DNA from: CAZQIC01 sp964593555
GTDB lineage: Bacteria > Bacteroidota > Bacteroidia > JAFLBG01
Reading direction: 5' to 3'
DNA length: 10,787 nucleotides
NCBI GenBank assembly: GCA_964593555.1
Contig: CAZQIC010000150.1
Location: 1 to 10,787 of the forward strand
The notes under the pieces were generated by a model. The model was not told where the DNA came from. It saw only the letters and a program-made list of their open reading frames with translations, and did no database searches. The position numbers were made by a program, and so were the translations under genes. Shown here piece by piece: positions 1 to 7,300 of this stretch (the stretch's first letter is position 1; each line of letters starts with the position of its first letter).

Positions 1-193
1 CTAAAAAAAAATACGGTTACATTTGTTAAAATCAATTAATAGAACCTCCCTATAACTAAATAGTTTATAAATCAGAGACTTATATCCCTCCTAAAACCCA
101 ATAAGTGTGATTTGTGTAACATATTTCCTGTGTTATATAACGTCTTTTATTGTAATTAACCCCATCTTTAGTTAATTACCTTAAACTCATTAG
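1..193 (+). other. Non-coding leader upstream of the AraC-family gene
   Basis: No coding frame is supported here. The stretch is AT-rich. TACATTTG at 18-25 matches the Bacteroidota -7 promoter consensus TAnnTTTG exactly, but the matching -33 TTG would lie outside the window, so it cannot be confirmed. A small dyad AACTA-AA-TAGTT lies at 54-65, and TGTGATTTGTGT lies at 106-117. The strongest element is the 9-bp inverted repeat at 152-179, listed separately. If the 18-25 box is used, the mRNA leader would be roughly 160 nt and would contain that dyad. Confidence 0.4.
152..179. promoter_or_regulatory. Perfect 9-bp inverted repeat before the AraC-family gene (candidate operator)
   Basis: GTAATTAAC at 152-160 is mirrored by GTTAATTAC at 171-179 across a 10-nt spacer. 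The dyad is exact and ends 14 nt before the TTG start at 194. Half-sites spaced about two helical turns apart fit a dimeric DNA-binding protein, and the nearest candidate is the regulator encoded immediately downstream (autoregulation is inference). AraC-family sites are more often direct repeats, so another regulator is possible. As RNA it would be a weak, AT-rich hairpin with no T-run, so it is not a terminator. Confidence 0.4.
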
Positions 194-796
194 TTGAAAC
201 TATATATAAAATACATGGTAAGTAACCGCTGTAAAATGGTGGTTAAAGAAGAACTAAGAAAGCTGGGGCTACATTTTATTGTTGTTGATTTAGGTGAAAT
301 TGATATTATGGAAAATATATCAATTGAAAAGAGAGAGCAATTAAAAATTGCACTGCTTAATTCAGGCCTTGAATTAATGGATGATAAGAGAGCTGTATTG
401 ATAGAAAAAATAAAAAATGTAATTATCGACATGGTTCATTATTCAGATGAATTACCCAAAACAAATTATTCCGATTATATAAGTGAAAAATTAGATCACG
501 ATTACACTTATTTGTCTAATATATTTTCAGAAGTAAAAGGTATCACCATTCAGCAATTCATTATTGTTCATAAAATTGAAAGAGTAAAAGAGTTACTGCT
601 ATACAATGAGTTAAACCTCACAGAGATTTCGTATAAGCTAAATTATAGCAGTGTAGCACATTTATCCAATCAGTTTAAAAAAGTTACAGGGCTTTCCCCT
701 TCTCATTTTCAAAAATTAAAAGACAAGAGACGTAGCCCGATTGAAGAAGTTGGAAACTTACCAGTGGTGAAGTCAAATGAAAATGGAACAAATTAA
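194..796 (+). CDS. AraC-family transcriptional regulator with degenerate HMA-like N-terminal domain
   Basis: This 200-residue protein is a likely cytoplasmic DNA-binding regulator. Residues about 93-178 form the AraC double helix-turn-helix. The first HTH lies around 102-122; the second, around 141-172, starts NLTEISYKLNYSS and runs into the family hallmark HLSNQFKKVTGLSPSHF. The first ~80 residues have the length and pattern of a beta-alpha-beta-beta-alpha-beta HMA fold. The metal loop MxCxxC appears as M8-V-S-N-R-C13, so one of the two cysteines is serine. The TTG start at 194 is preferred over the ATG at 215 because KLYIKYM supplies the first strand of that fold. There is no classical sugar-binding cupin domain and no receiver domain. 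The gene overlaps the next kinase by 20 nt, so the two are co-transcribed. The AraC assignment is secure; the HMA relation is inference from the motif and fold pattern. Confidence 0.85.
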   Translation: MKLYIKYMVSNRCKMVVKEELRKLGLHFIVVDLGEIDIMENISIEKREQLKIALLNSGLELMDDKRAVLIEKIKNVIIDMVHYSDELPKTNYSDYISEKLDHDYTYLSNIFSEVKGITIQQFIIVHKIERVKELLLYNELNLTEISYKLNYSSVAHLSNQFKKVTGLSPSHFQKLKDKRRSPIEEVGNLPVVKSNENGTN

Positions 797-3362
797 AATA
801 ATGTCAACAAAAGAAGAGCAACAAAAAGTAGATTTTGACCGGCTCGTGGAATATGAAAAGAAGGGTACACTTTCTTCGCAGATCATCGAGTCGTCTGGTC
901 TAGCGATAAAAGTGAAAACCCTCGAAGGCATTATTACCTCATGGAATCTTGGTGCGGAAAAAATTTATGGATATACGAACACAGAAATAATTGGAAAACA
1001 TATTGATATTCTTATTCCCCCAAGCGAGCATAAAAAACACCATTCATTAAGCTCACAAATACGTCAGGGTCAAACTATTCCTCGTCATATCACTAAGGGA
1101 ATAAGAAAGGACGGAACGGTCATTGATATTTCGATCTATCTTTCTCCTGTTAAGGATGAAAAAGGGAAAATAATTGGTATTGTCACGATAGATAACGATA
1201 TAACAGAGTTGGTCATTGCCAACCAAGAACTAATATTCCAAGACAAAGAAAAAGAGAAACGAGCAGGTGAGTTAGTCATTGCCAATAAAGAACTTGTATT
1301 TCAAAATAAAGAAAAAGAAAAGCGGGAAATTGCTAATAAAGAATTGGAAGCATTCAGCTATTCTGCAAAATTAGCTTCTCAATATTCCCTTTCGCTTATC
1401 GAAGCAAGTCGCGACCCGTTGGTTACGATCAGCCCGGAAGGAAAAATTACTGATATGAATGAGGCTACCGCAAATATTACCGGCATGACCCGTAAAGAAC
1501 TTAAAGGCAGCGACTTCTTCGATTATTTTACCGAACCACAAAAGGCGCGTGAAGTTTACCAGGAAGTTTTTGCAAAAGGATCTGTTGCCGATTCTCCTCT
1601 CACACTTAGGCATAAAGAAGGCAAACTTACCGACGTATTATTCAATGGGTCTGTTTATAAGGATGATAGGGGGAATGTATTGGGAGTTGTAATTGTCGCA
1701 AGAGATGTTACAGAGCAAAAAAGAAGTGAAACAGAATTGATAGAAGCAAAAGTTTTTGCAGAATTAGCAACGGCGCTTGCAGAAGAAGCAAAAAGTAAAG
1801 CTGAAAGCGCTACACGAATAGCGGAAGATGCTGTGAAAGCAAAACAGCAATTTCTGTCAAACATGAGTCATGAGATTCGTACACCAATGAACGCCATTAT
1901 TGGATTTACAAAAGTGGTGTTAAAAACAAATCTATCAGCAAAACAAAAAGAATATTTAACGGCTATAAAAATAAGTGGTGATGCATTGATCGTGCTCATC
2001 AATGATATCCTGGATCTGGCAAAAGTAGATGCCGGCAAAATGACATTTGTGCAAACTCCGTTTAAAATGGCATCGTCAATATCTGCCATGCTTCATTTGT
2101 TTGAAACAAAAATTCAGGAAAAAAATTTAGTGCTAATTACAGACTACGATAACAAAATTCCCAATGTATTAGTTGGTGACCCGGTCCGGTTACACCAGAT
2201 CATTTTAAACCTGGTAAGTAATGCGGTTAAGTTTACTGCCAAAGGAAAAATTACTGTACGTGTTCACCTGCTTGATGAAAATAAAGAGGAAGCGAGCATT
2301 GAATTTTCAGTTACCGATACCGGAATTGGGATATCCGAACACAAAATAGCAAGGATTTTTGAAGACTTTCAACAGGCAACCAGTGGCACTTCCCGGTTAT
2401 ACGGTGGAACAGGCCTAGGCCTTGCTATTGTAAAACAATTGGTGGAGGCGCAGAAGGGAAGCATTAATGTAAAAAGTAAAATTAACGAGGGTTCAACCTT
2501 CAGTTTTATATTAAATTTTCTAAAAACAAAAGCGGAAGCTGAATTACCAACAGAGATAGTAGAATTAGATAAAGAAATTGAAAATATAAAAGTTTTAGTA
2601 GTTGAAGACATTCCCCTTAATCAGCTATTAATGAAAACACTGCTGGATGATTTTGGATTTGAACGTGATATAGCCGCCAATGGAAAAATAGCAATCGAAA
2701 AATTACAAGCCAAATCGTATGATATTATTTTGATGGACTTGCAAATGCCCGAAATGAATGGCTTTGAGGCAACAGAATATATCCGTAATAAAATGAATTC
2801 CAAAATTCCAATTATCGCCTTAACCGCGGATGTAACCACCGTTGATTTAGAAAAATGTAAAGCTGTTGGAATGAATGATTATATAGCCAAACCCGTTGAC
2901 GAAAGAGTATTGTACAGCAAGATAGTCGGATTGGTAAAGAAGCCACCTGTAATACATAACGAGCCCAAAGACAACAAAATTGATCAATTAAAAAAAACAA
3001 AATGTATTGATCTTGGCTATCTAATTCACCTTACAAAATCTGATCCTACATTGATGATGGAAATGATCTCGACATATCTGCAACAGACTCCCCCCTTGAT
3101 AAGCGAAATGAAATTAAGTTTAAAGAATAAAGATTGGAATTCATTACAATCGGCAGCTCATAAAATGGTTCCTTCATTTTCTATAGTGGGTATTAGTAAC
3201 GATTTTCAAAATATGGCAAAAAAAATTCAAGAGTACGCAAGTGCACAGCTGCAGACTGAAGGAATACCCGAGTTAGTTTTACAACTGGAAAATATTTGTG
3301 TGCAGGCCTGTCAAGAATTAGAAGAAGAATTTAATATAATTAAAAATGGAAAACGAAAATAA
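777..3362 (+). CDS. Soluble hybrid histidine kinase, PAS-coiled coil-PAS-HisKA-HATPase-REC-Hpt (kinase 1)
   Basis: An 861-residue cytoplasmic sensor kinase with a complete built-in phosphorelay and no membrane segment. Order: PAS about 33-145; two 21-residue coiled-coil units 142-183; a short helix ending ELEAFSYSA; PAS 203-312; Ala/Glu-rich helix about 317-358; HisKA with phospho-acceptor H365 in SHEIRTP; HATPase with N-box N478/N482, G1 box D514-TGIGI and G2 box GGTGLGL 543-549; receiver 604-720 with E610/D611, phospho-acceptor D654, T683 and K705; Hpt 743-855 with H795 in AHKM. All key residues are present, so it should be active. Ligands are unknown. I list the outer ATG at 777, which overlaps the AraC gene by 20 nt. 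The ATG at 801 (M9, 4 nt after the AraC stop) may be the true start, because MSTKEEQQKVDF from there aligns without gaps to the start of kinase 2. The last 17 nt overlap the receiver gene, its likely partner. Confidence 0.93.
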   Translation: MKMEQIKIMSTKEEQQKVDFDRLVEYEKKGTLSSQIIESSGLAIKVKTLEGIITSWNLGAEKIYGYTNTEIIGKHIDILIPPSEHKKHHSLSSQIRQGQTIPRHITKGIRKDGTVIDISIYLSPVKDEKGKIIGIVTIDNDITELVIANQELIFQDKEKEKRAGELVIANKELVFQNKEKEKREIANKELEAFSYSAKLASQYSLSLIEASRDPLVTISPEGKITDMNEATANITGMTRKELKGSDFFDYFTEPQKAREVYQEVFAKGSVADSPLTLRHKEGKLTDVLFNGSVYKDDRGNVLGVVIVARDVTEQKRSETELIEAKVFAELATALAEEAKSKAESATRIAEDAVKAKQQFLSNMSHEIRTPMNAIIGFTKVVLKTNLSAKQKEYLTAIKISGDALIVLINDILDLAKVDAGKMTFVQTPFKMASSISAMLHLFETKIQEKNLVLITDYDNKIPNVLVGDPVRLHQIILNLVSNAVKFTAKGKITVRVHLLDENKEEASIEFSVTDTGIGISEHKIARIFEDFQQATSGTSRLYGGTGLGLAIVKQLVEAQKGSINVKSKINEGSTFSFILNFLKTKAEAELPTEIVELDKEIENIKVLVVEDIPLNQLLMKTLLDDFGFERDIAANGKIAIEKLQAKSYDIILMDLQMPEMNGFEATEYIRNKMNSKIPIIALTADVTTVDLEKCKAVGMNDYIAKPVDERVLYSKIVGLVKKPPVIHNEPKDNKIDQLKKTKCIDLGYLIHLTKSDPTLMMEMISTYLQQTPPLISEMKLSLKNKDWNSLQSAAHKMVPSFSIVGISNDFQNMAKKIQEYASAQLQTEGIPELVLQLENICVQACQELEEEFNIIKNGKRK
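1200..1325 (+). repeat. Two 63-bp coiled-coil repeat units inside kinase 1
   Basis: Residues 142-162 and 163-183 of kinase 1 are two successive 21-residue units. Each carries a version of IANKEL at unit positions 6-11, FQ at 13-14 and EKEKR at the end. They belong to the same family as the twenty-copy array in kinase 2 and are followed by the same junction sequence (EIANKELEAFSY). They join the first PAS domain to the second as a helical linker. Confidence 0.9.
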
Positions 3363-3780
3363 GATAAAACTTTTTCTGGTGGATGACGATGCAGTGTTTT
3401 TAAAAACACTGGAAATTGAATTTCGTCAGCATGCTGATTTTGTAATTGAAACATATCCTACCGGAGAATTTTGTGTAGAAAATTTATCTCATTATCCGGA
3501 TGTTATCATATTAGATTATCATTTGGATGGTATTGATAAAAATGCTATGAACGGAATGGAAACATTGGATAAAATAAAGTCTTTTAATCCAGATATTCCG
3601 GTAGTAATGCTTTCTTCCCAGGATAAAATTGATGTAGCGATAAATTGCATGCATCACAGGGCTTTTGATTATGTAGTAAAAAGTGAAACTGCGTTCATGC
3701 GTTTGCAAAAGATCATCACAACTATTTTCCAATACAAAAAGATGGAAAAAGAATTGAGTTGGTATATGGAGAGAATGTAG
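3346..3780 (+). CDS. Stand-alone receiver (CheY-like) response regulator
   Basis: A 144-residue single-domain response regulator. Residues about 6-128 form the receiver fold: acidic residues D13-D15 in LFLVDDDA, phospho-acceptor D57 in IILDYHLDG, S90/S91 in place of the switch Thr, and K112 in DYVVKSE. A charged helical tail (about 129-144) follows, with no DNA-binding or enzymatic output. The loop after D57 is slightly long, with an inserted NAMNGME stretch. The ATG sits inside the end of the kinase 1 gene (17-nt overlap), which implies translational coupling. The natural reading is that the C-terminal Hpt of kinase 1 phosphorylates this protein, which then acts by protein-protein contact or as a phosphate sink. 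The receiver assignment is certain; the pairing is inferred from position. Confidence 0.92.
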   Translation: MENENKIKLFLVDDDAVFLKTLEIEFRQHADFVIETYPTGEFCVENLSHYPDVIILDYHLDGIDKNAMNGMETLDKIKSFNPDIPVVMLSSQDKIDVAINCMHHRAFDYVVKSETAFMRLQKIITTIFQYKKMEKELSWYMERM

Positions 3781-3924
3781 CCATATTTATATCTATACAA
3801 TGATACTTTCTTTTTTGCTTTTTTTTTAATCTCTCTCGAAATAGGGTTTTGTTATTTGGACACAAGCTCATTTGTTGTTTTGAGATCTATGAAAACCTAT
3901 ACTATCAGTGATAAAATTGATGTA

Positions 3925-3976
3925 TACCAATGTTTGTTCTAAAAGATACAATCGCATTAGAACAAATACATTGGTA
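3925..3976. repeat. Long imperfect inverted repeat (18/20 nt arms, 14-nt loop)
   Basis: TACCAATGTTTGTTCTAA at 3925-3942 is the reverse complement of TTAGAACAAATACATTGGTA at 3957-3976, apart from a 2-nt bulge (TA) in the right arm. The transcript would form an 18-bp stem with a 14-nt loop (3943-3956). No T-run follows, so it is not a standard intrinsic terminator. It could be an RNA stability element between operons, a large operator, or a relic of a small mobile repeat. Confidence 0.6.
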
Positions 3977-3980
3977 CATG

Positions 3981-4033
3981 CCGATAGCTTAATGTTTATC
4001 TTTATTTTAAAGGTATTACAGAAAGCTAATCGG
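3981..4033. repeat. Short inverted repeat with 1-nt bulge
   Basis: CCGATAGCTT at 3981-3990 pairs with AAGCTAATCGG at 4023-4033, leaving one unpaired A and an AT-rich spacer of 32 nt. It starts only 4 nt after the longer inverted repeat ends, so the two may form one folded RNA unit. The stem is short and the spacer long, so this is weaker evidence than its neighbour. Confidence 0.3.
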
Positions 4034-4081
4034 TATTAACTGCAGGTTATACATGGTCAAAAGTATAGAATGTAATGCCCC

Positions 4082-4129
4082 TTAGAATTCCTAACAAAAA
4101 CATACCCGAAATTAATGTTAGAATTCTAA
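4082..4129. repeat. 13-bp inverted repeat containing GAATTC in both arms
   Basis: TTAGAATTCCTAAC at 4082-4095 is the reverse complement of GTTAGAATTCTAA at 4117-4129 with one extra C, around a 21-nt loop. Each arm is itself partly palindromic. No T-run follows. A third, isolated GAATTC lies at 4184-4189. Function is unknown; folded-RNA or protein-binding roles are both possible. Confidence 0.45.
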
Positions 4130-4260
4130 AAGAGTATTATGAATCACTAAAGAACCATTTAAAAAATACGATACAGAGCATTTAGAGAATTCGAATCGTG
4201 AAAGCAAAAAATAAGATCAAGAGACAAATTAAATAAGGCATTTTGATCCTCATTTAGCTG

Positions 4261-4276
4261 ATCACAAATATGTGAT
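4261..4276. promoter_or_regulatory. Small perfect dyad upstream of kinase 2 (candidate operator)
   Basis: ATCACA-AATA-TGTGAT is an exact 6-bp inverted repeat with a 4-nt spacer, ending 83 nt before the ATG of the large kinase. The half-site order (TCACA then TGTGA) is inverted relative to the Crp site TGTGA-N6-TCACA. A related TGTGATTT string occurs at 106-113 upstream of the first operon. It is short enough to be chance in AT-rich DNA. Confidence 0.2.
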
Positions 4277-4359
4277 TTATATAAGATATTTTTATTGTTA
4301 TGCAACGCTTTTGCAATCCATTAATTCATATTTGTTCTAGAGGTATTAAATAAAAATCC

Positions 4360-7300
4360 ATGAAAACAAAAGCAATTCAACAAAAAACTAGTTTCAATAC
4401 GCTTCTTGAATTTGCAAAAAAGGGAACACTTCCTTCATTGATAATTAAATCATCGGATGATGCTATCATAACGAAAACGTTGGAAGGAATTATCATATCC
4501 TGGAACCCTGGCGCTGAAAAAATTTATGGATTCACAGAAAAAGAGGTCATTGGAAAAAATATTGAGATTATTATTCCTAAAAATCAGCATAATGAAAATG
4601 ATGAGCTATTAAAACAGGTCCGTCTTGGGCAATCTATTCCGTATTATGAAACAAAAAGGATTAGAAAGGACGGAGTTATCATTGATGTGTCATTTGCTTT
4701 GTCTCCAATCAAAAACAAAAACGGAAAAGTTGTTGGTGTTTCAGTAGTATCACGGGACATTATAGGAACACCACAGTCATCGCAATATGCGCGGAGTTTA
4801 ATTGAAGCAAGCCTTGATCCCTTAGTTACTATAAGTAAGGAAGGAAAAATTACAGATTTAAACGAAGCTCTGGCGAAATTGATTGGTGTGTCAAGGTCGA
4901 AATTAGTTGGGACAGATCTTTTCATCTATTTTACTGAGCCTCAAAAGGCACGAGAAGTGTACAAGGAAATTTCCTCAAAAGGATCCGTTACAAATTCTCC
5001 GTTTACACTACGTCATAAAAATGGAAAGGTGATAGATGTATTATTTAATGGATCTGTTTATAAGGATGGAAGCGGAAATATATTGGGCGTTGTAATTGTG
5101 GCTAGAGATGTTACGACAAAAAAAGCAGATGAATTGATCATTGCCAACAAAGAACTTGCCTTCCAAAACCAAGAGAAAGAAAAACGCGCCGATGAGTTAG
5201 TAATTGCCAATAAAGAATTGGCTTTTCAGGATAAAGAGAAAGAAAAGAGAGCAGATGAGTTAATCATTGCCAATAAAGAACTTCTTTTTCAAAACGAGGA
5301 AAAAGGGAAACGCGCCGATGAGTTGATCATTGCCAATAAAGAACTTGCCTTTCAAAATGAAGAAAAAGAAAAAAGAGCTAATGAATTAAGTATAGCCAAT
5401 GAAGAACTTGCTTTCCAGGACAAGGAAAAAGGGAAACGGGCAGACGAATTGATCATCGCTAATAAAGAACTTGTTTTTCAAAATGAAGAAAAGGAAAAAC
5501 GCGCCGATGAGTTGATTATTGCGAACAAAGAACTCGCGTTTCAAAATGAGGAAAAGGAAAAAAGAGCGAATGAATTAAGCATCGCCAACAAAGAACTCGC
5601 CTTTCAAAACGAAGAGAAGGAAAAAAGAGCTAATGAGTTAAGCATTGCAAACAAAGAACTTGCCTTTCAGGATAAAGAAAAAGAAAAACGGGCAGATGAG
5701 CTGATCATTGCCAACAAAGAACTTGTTTTTCAAAATGAAGAAAAAGAAAAACGGGCAGACGAGCTGATCATTGCCAATAAAGAACTTGCTTTTCAAAATG
5801 AGGAGAAAGGAAAACGGGCAGATGAGTTGATCATTGCCAATAAGGAACTCGTATTTCAAAACGAAGAGAAAGGAAAACGAGCAGACGAGTTGATCATTGC
5901 CAATAAAGAGCTTGCCTTTCAAGACCAGGAGAAAGGAAAACGAGCAGATGAATTATTTATTGCCAACAAAGAACTTGCCTTTCAAAATGAAGAAAAGGGA
6001 AAACGGGCAGATGAATTAAGCATTGCCAACAAAGAACTTGCCTTTCAAAACGAAGAGAAAGAAAAAAGAGCTAATGAATTAAGCATTGCAAACAAAGAAC
6101 TTGCCTTTCAAAACGAAGAGAAGGGAAAACGGGCAGATGAGCTAAGCATTGCCAATAAAGAGCTTGCTTTTCAAAACGAAGAAAAAGGGAAACGGGCAGA
6201 TGAATTGATCATTGCCAATAAAGAACTTGTTTTTCAAAACGAAGAAAAGGAAAAACGAGCAGCAGAGTTAGTAATTGCTGACAAGGAGCTTGCCTTTCAA
6301 AATAAAGAGAAAGAAAAAAGGGCCGCAGAGTTAGTTATAGCTGATATAGAACTAGATTTTCAAAACAAAGAAAAAGAAAAACGGGAAATTGCAAATAAAG
6401 AATTGGAAGCATTTAGTTATGCTGCAAAATTGGCTTCTCAATATTCCCTTAGCCTCATCGAAGCGAGCCGCGATCCATTGGTAACAATAAGTACAGAAGG
6501 GAAGATCACTGATATGAACCAGGCAACTGCCAACATAACAGGAATGACCCGAGAGGAGCTTAAGGGTAGTGACTTCTTCGATTATTTCACTGAGCCGCAA
6601 AAAGCGCGTGAAGTTTACCAGGAAGTATTCGCGAAAGGATCAGTAGCGGATTCTCCTCTAACTCTTCGTCATAAAGATGGAAAGTTGACTGATGTATTAT
6701 TCAATGGTTCTGTTTACAAAGATGACAAAGGAAGTGTATTGGGAGTGGTGATTGTGGCGAGAGATGTGACAGCTCAAAAATTACTTTCCAAGTATTCACT
6801 TTCTCTTATTGAAGCGAGCCGTGATCCATTGGTAACGATCAGTACTGAAGGAAAGATCACTGATATGAATCAGGCAACTGTAAATATCATTGGTATGAGT
6901 CGCGAAAAATTAACCGGAACTGATTTCTTCGATTATTTTACCGAGCCGCAAAAAGCGCGTGAAGTGTACCAGGAAGTATTTGCTAAAGGATCTGTTGCAG
7001 ATTCTCCGCTGACACTTCGACATAATGATGGAAAGTTAACTGATGTATTATTTAATGGTTCCGTTTACAAAGATGATAGGGGAAATGTGTTAGGAGTGGT
7101 GATAGTAGCGAGAGATGTAACAGCTCAAAAATTACTATCCAAATATTCGTTAAGTCTCATTGAAGCAAGTCTTGACCCATTGGTTACAATAAGCATTGAA
7201 GGGAAAATTACAGATATGAATGAGGCAACCGCCAATATCACGGGTATGACTCGTGAAGAACTTACCGGCACCGATTTCTTCGATTATTTTACAGAGCCTC

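Larger units (their letters stand above)
3781..4359 (+). other. 579-bp intergenic region between the two signalling operons
   Basis: No frame gives a convincing protein; the longest open stretches are broken every 30 codons or so and lack a start. The region holds T-rich runs at about 3809-3829 with no stable hairpin before them, three inverted repeats (3925-3976, 3981-4033, 4082-4129), three GAATTC sites (4085, 4121, 4184) and a short dyad at 4261-4276. Near the start of the next gene, CATATTTG at 4327-4334 is one mismatch from the TAnnTTTG promoter box, but no TTG sits at the usual distance upstream. AGAGG at 4339-4343 is too far from the ATG at 4360 to be a typical ribosome site. The promoter of the second operon should lie here, but I cannot pin it down. 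Confidence 0.5.

Noticed and set aside
215..796. ATG at 215 as the start of the AraC-family protein
   Set aside because: It would remove KLYIKYM, the predicted first strand of the HMA-like fold. The TTG at 194 keeps the fold complete, although the ATG cannot be fully excluded.
3809..3829. T-rich runs after the receiver gene as an intrinsic terminator
   Set aside because: No stable GC-containing hairpin precedes the T-runs; the sequence from 3780 to 3808 is AT-rich with only trivial pairing.
3925..3976. Ends of an insertion sequence
   Set aside because: The arms are only 14 nt apart, no transposase or remnant lies between or near them, and no target duplication is visible.
4095..4170. Short open frame resembling a small peptide (reading IPNKNIPEINVRILKEYYES)
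   Set aside because: It has no start codon in frame and no ribosome site; it is a chance open stretch in AT-rich DNA.
5638..5922. Antisense open frame of 94 codons across the repeat array
   Set aside because: It is a direct by-product of the 63-bp repeats: a stop-free antisense frame in one unit is stop-free in its copies. Its repetitive protein is a mirror of the array and has no independent support.
5125..6384. Repeat array as an assembly artefact or very recent slippage product
   Set aside because: Units differ at many silent positions and edge units are diverged, which neither an artefact nor a fresh expansion would produce.
5125..6384. CRISPR array
   Set aside because: The 63-bp periodicity is continuous coding repeat without unique spacers and lies in frame inside a kinase.
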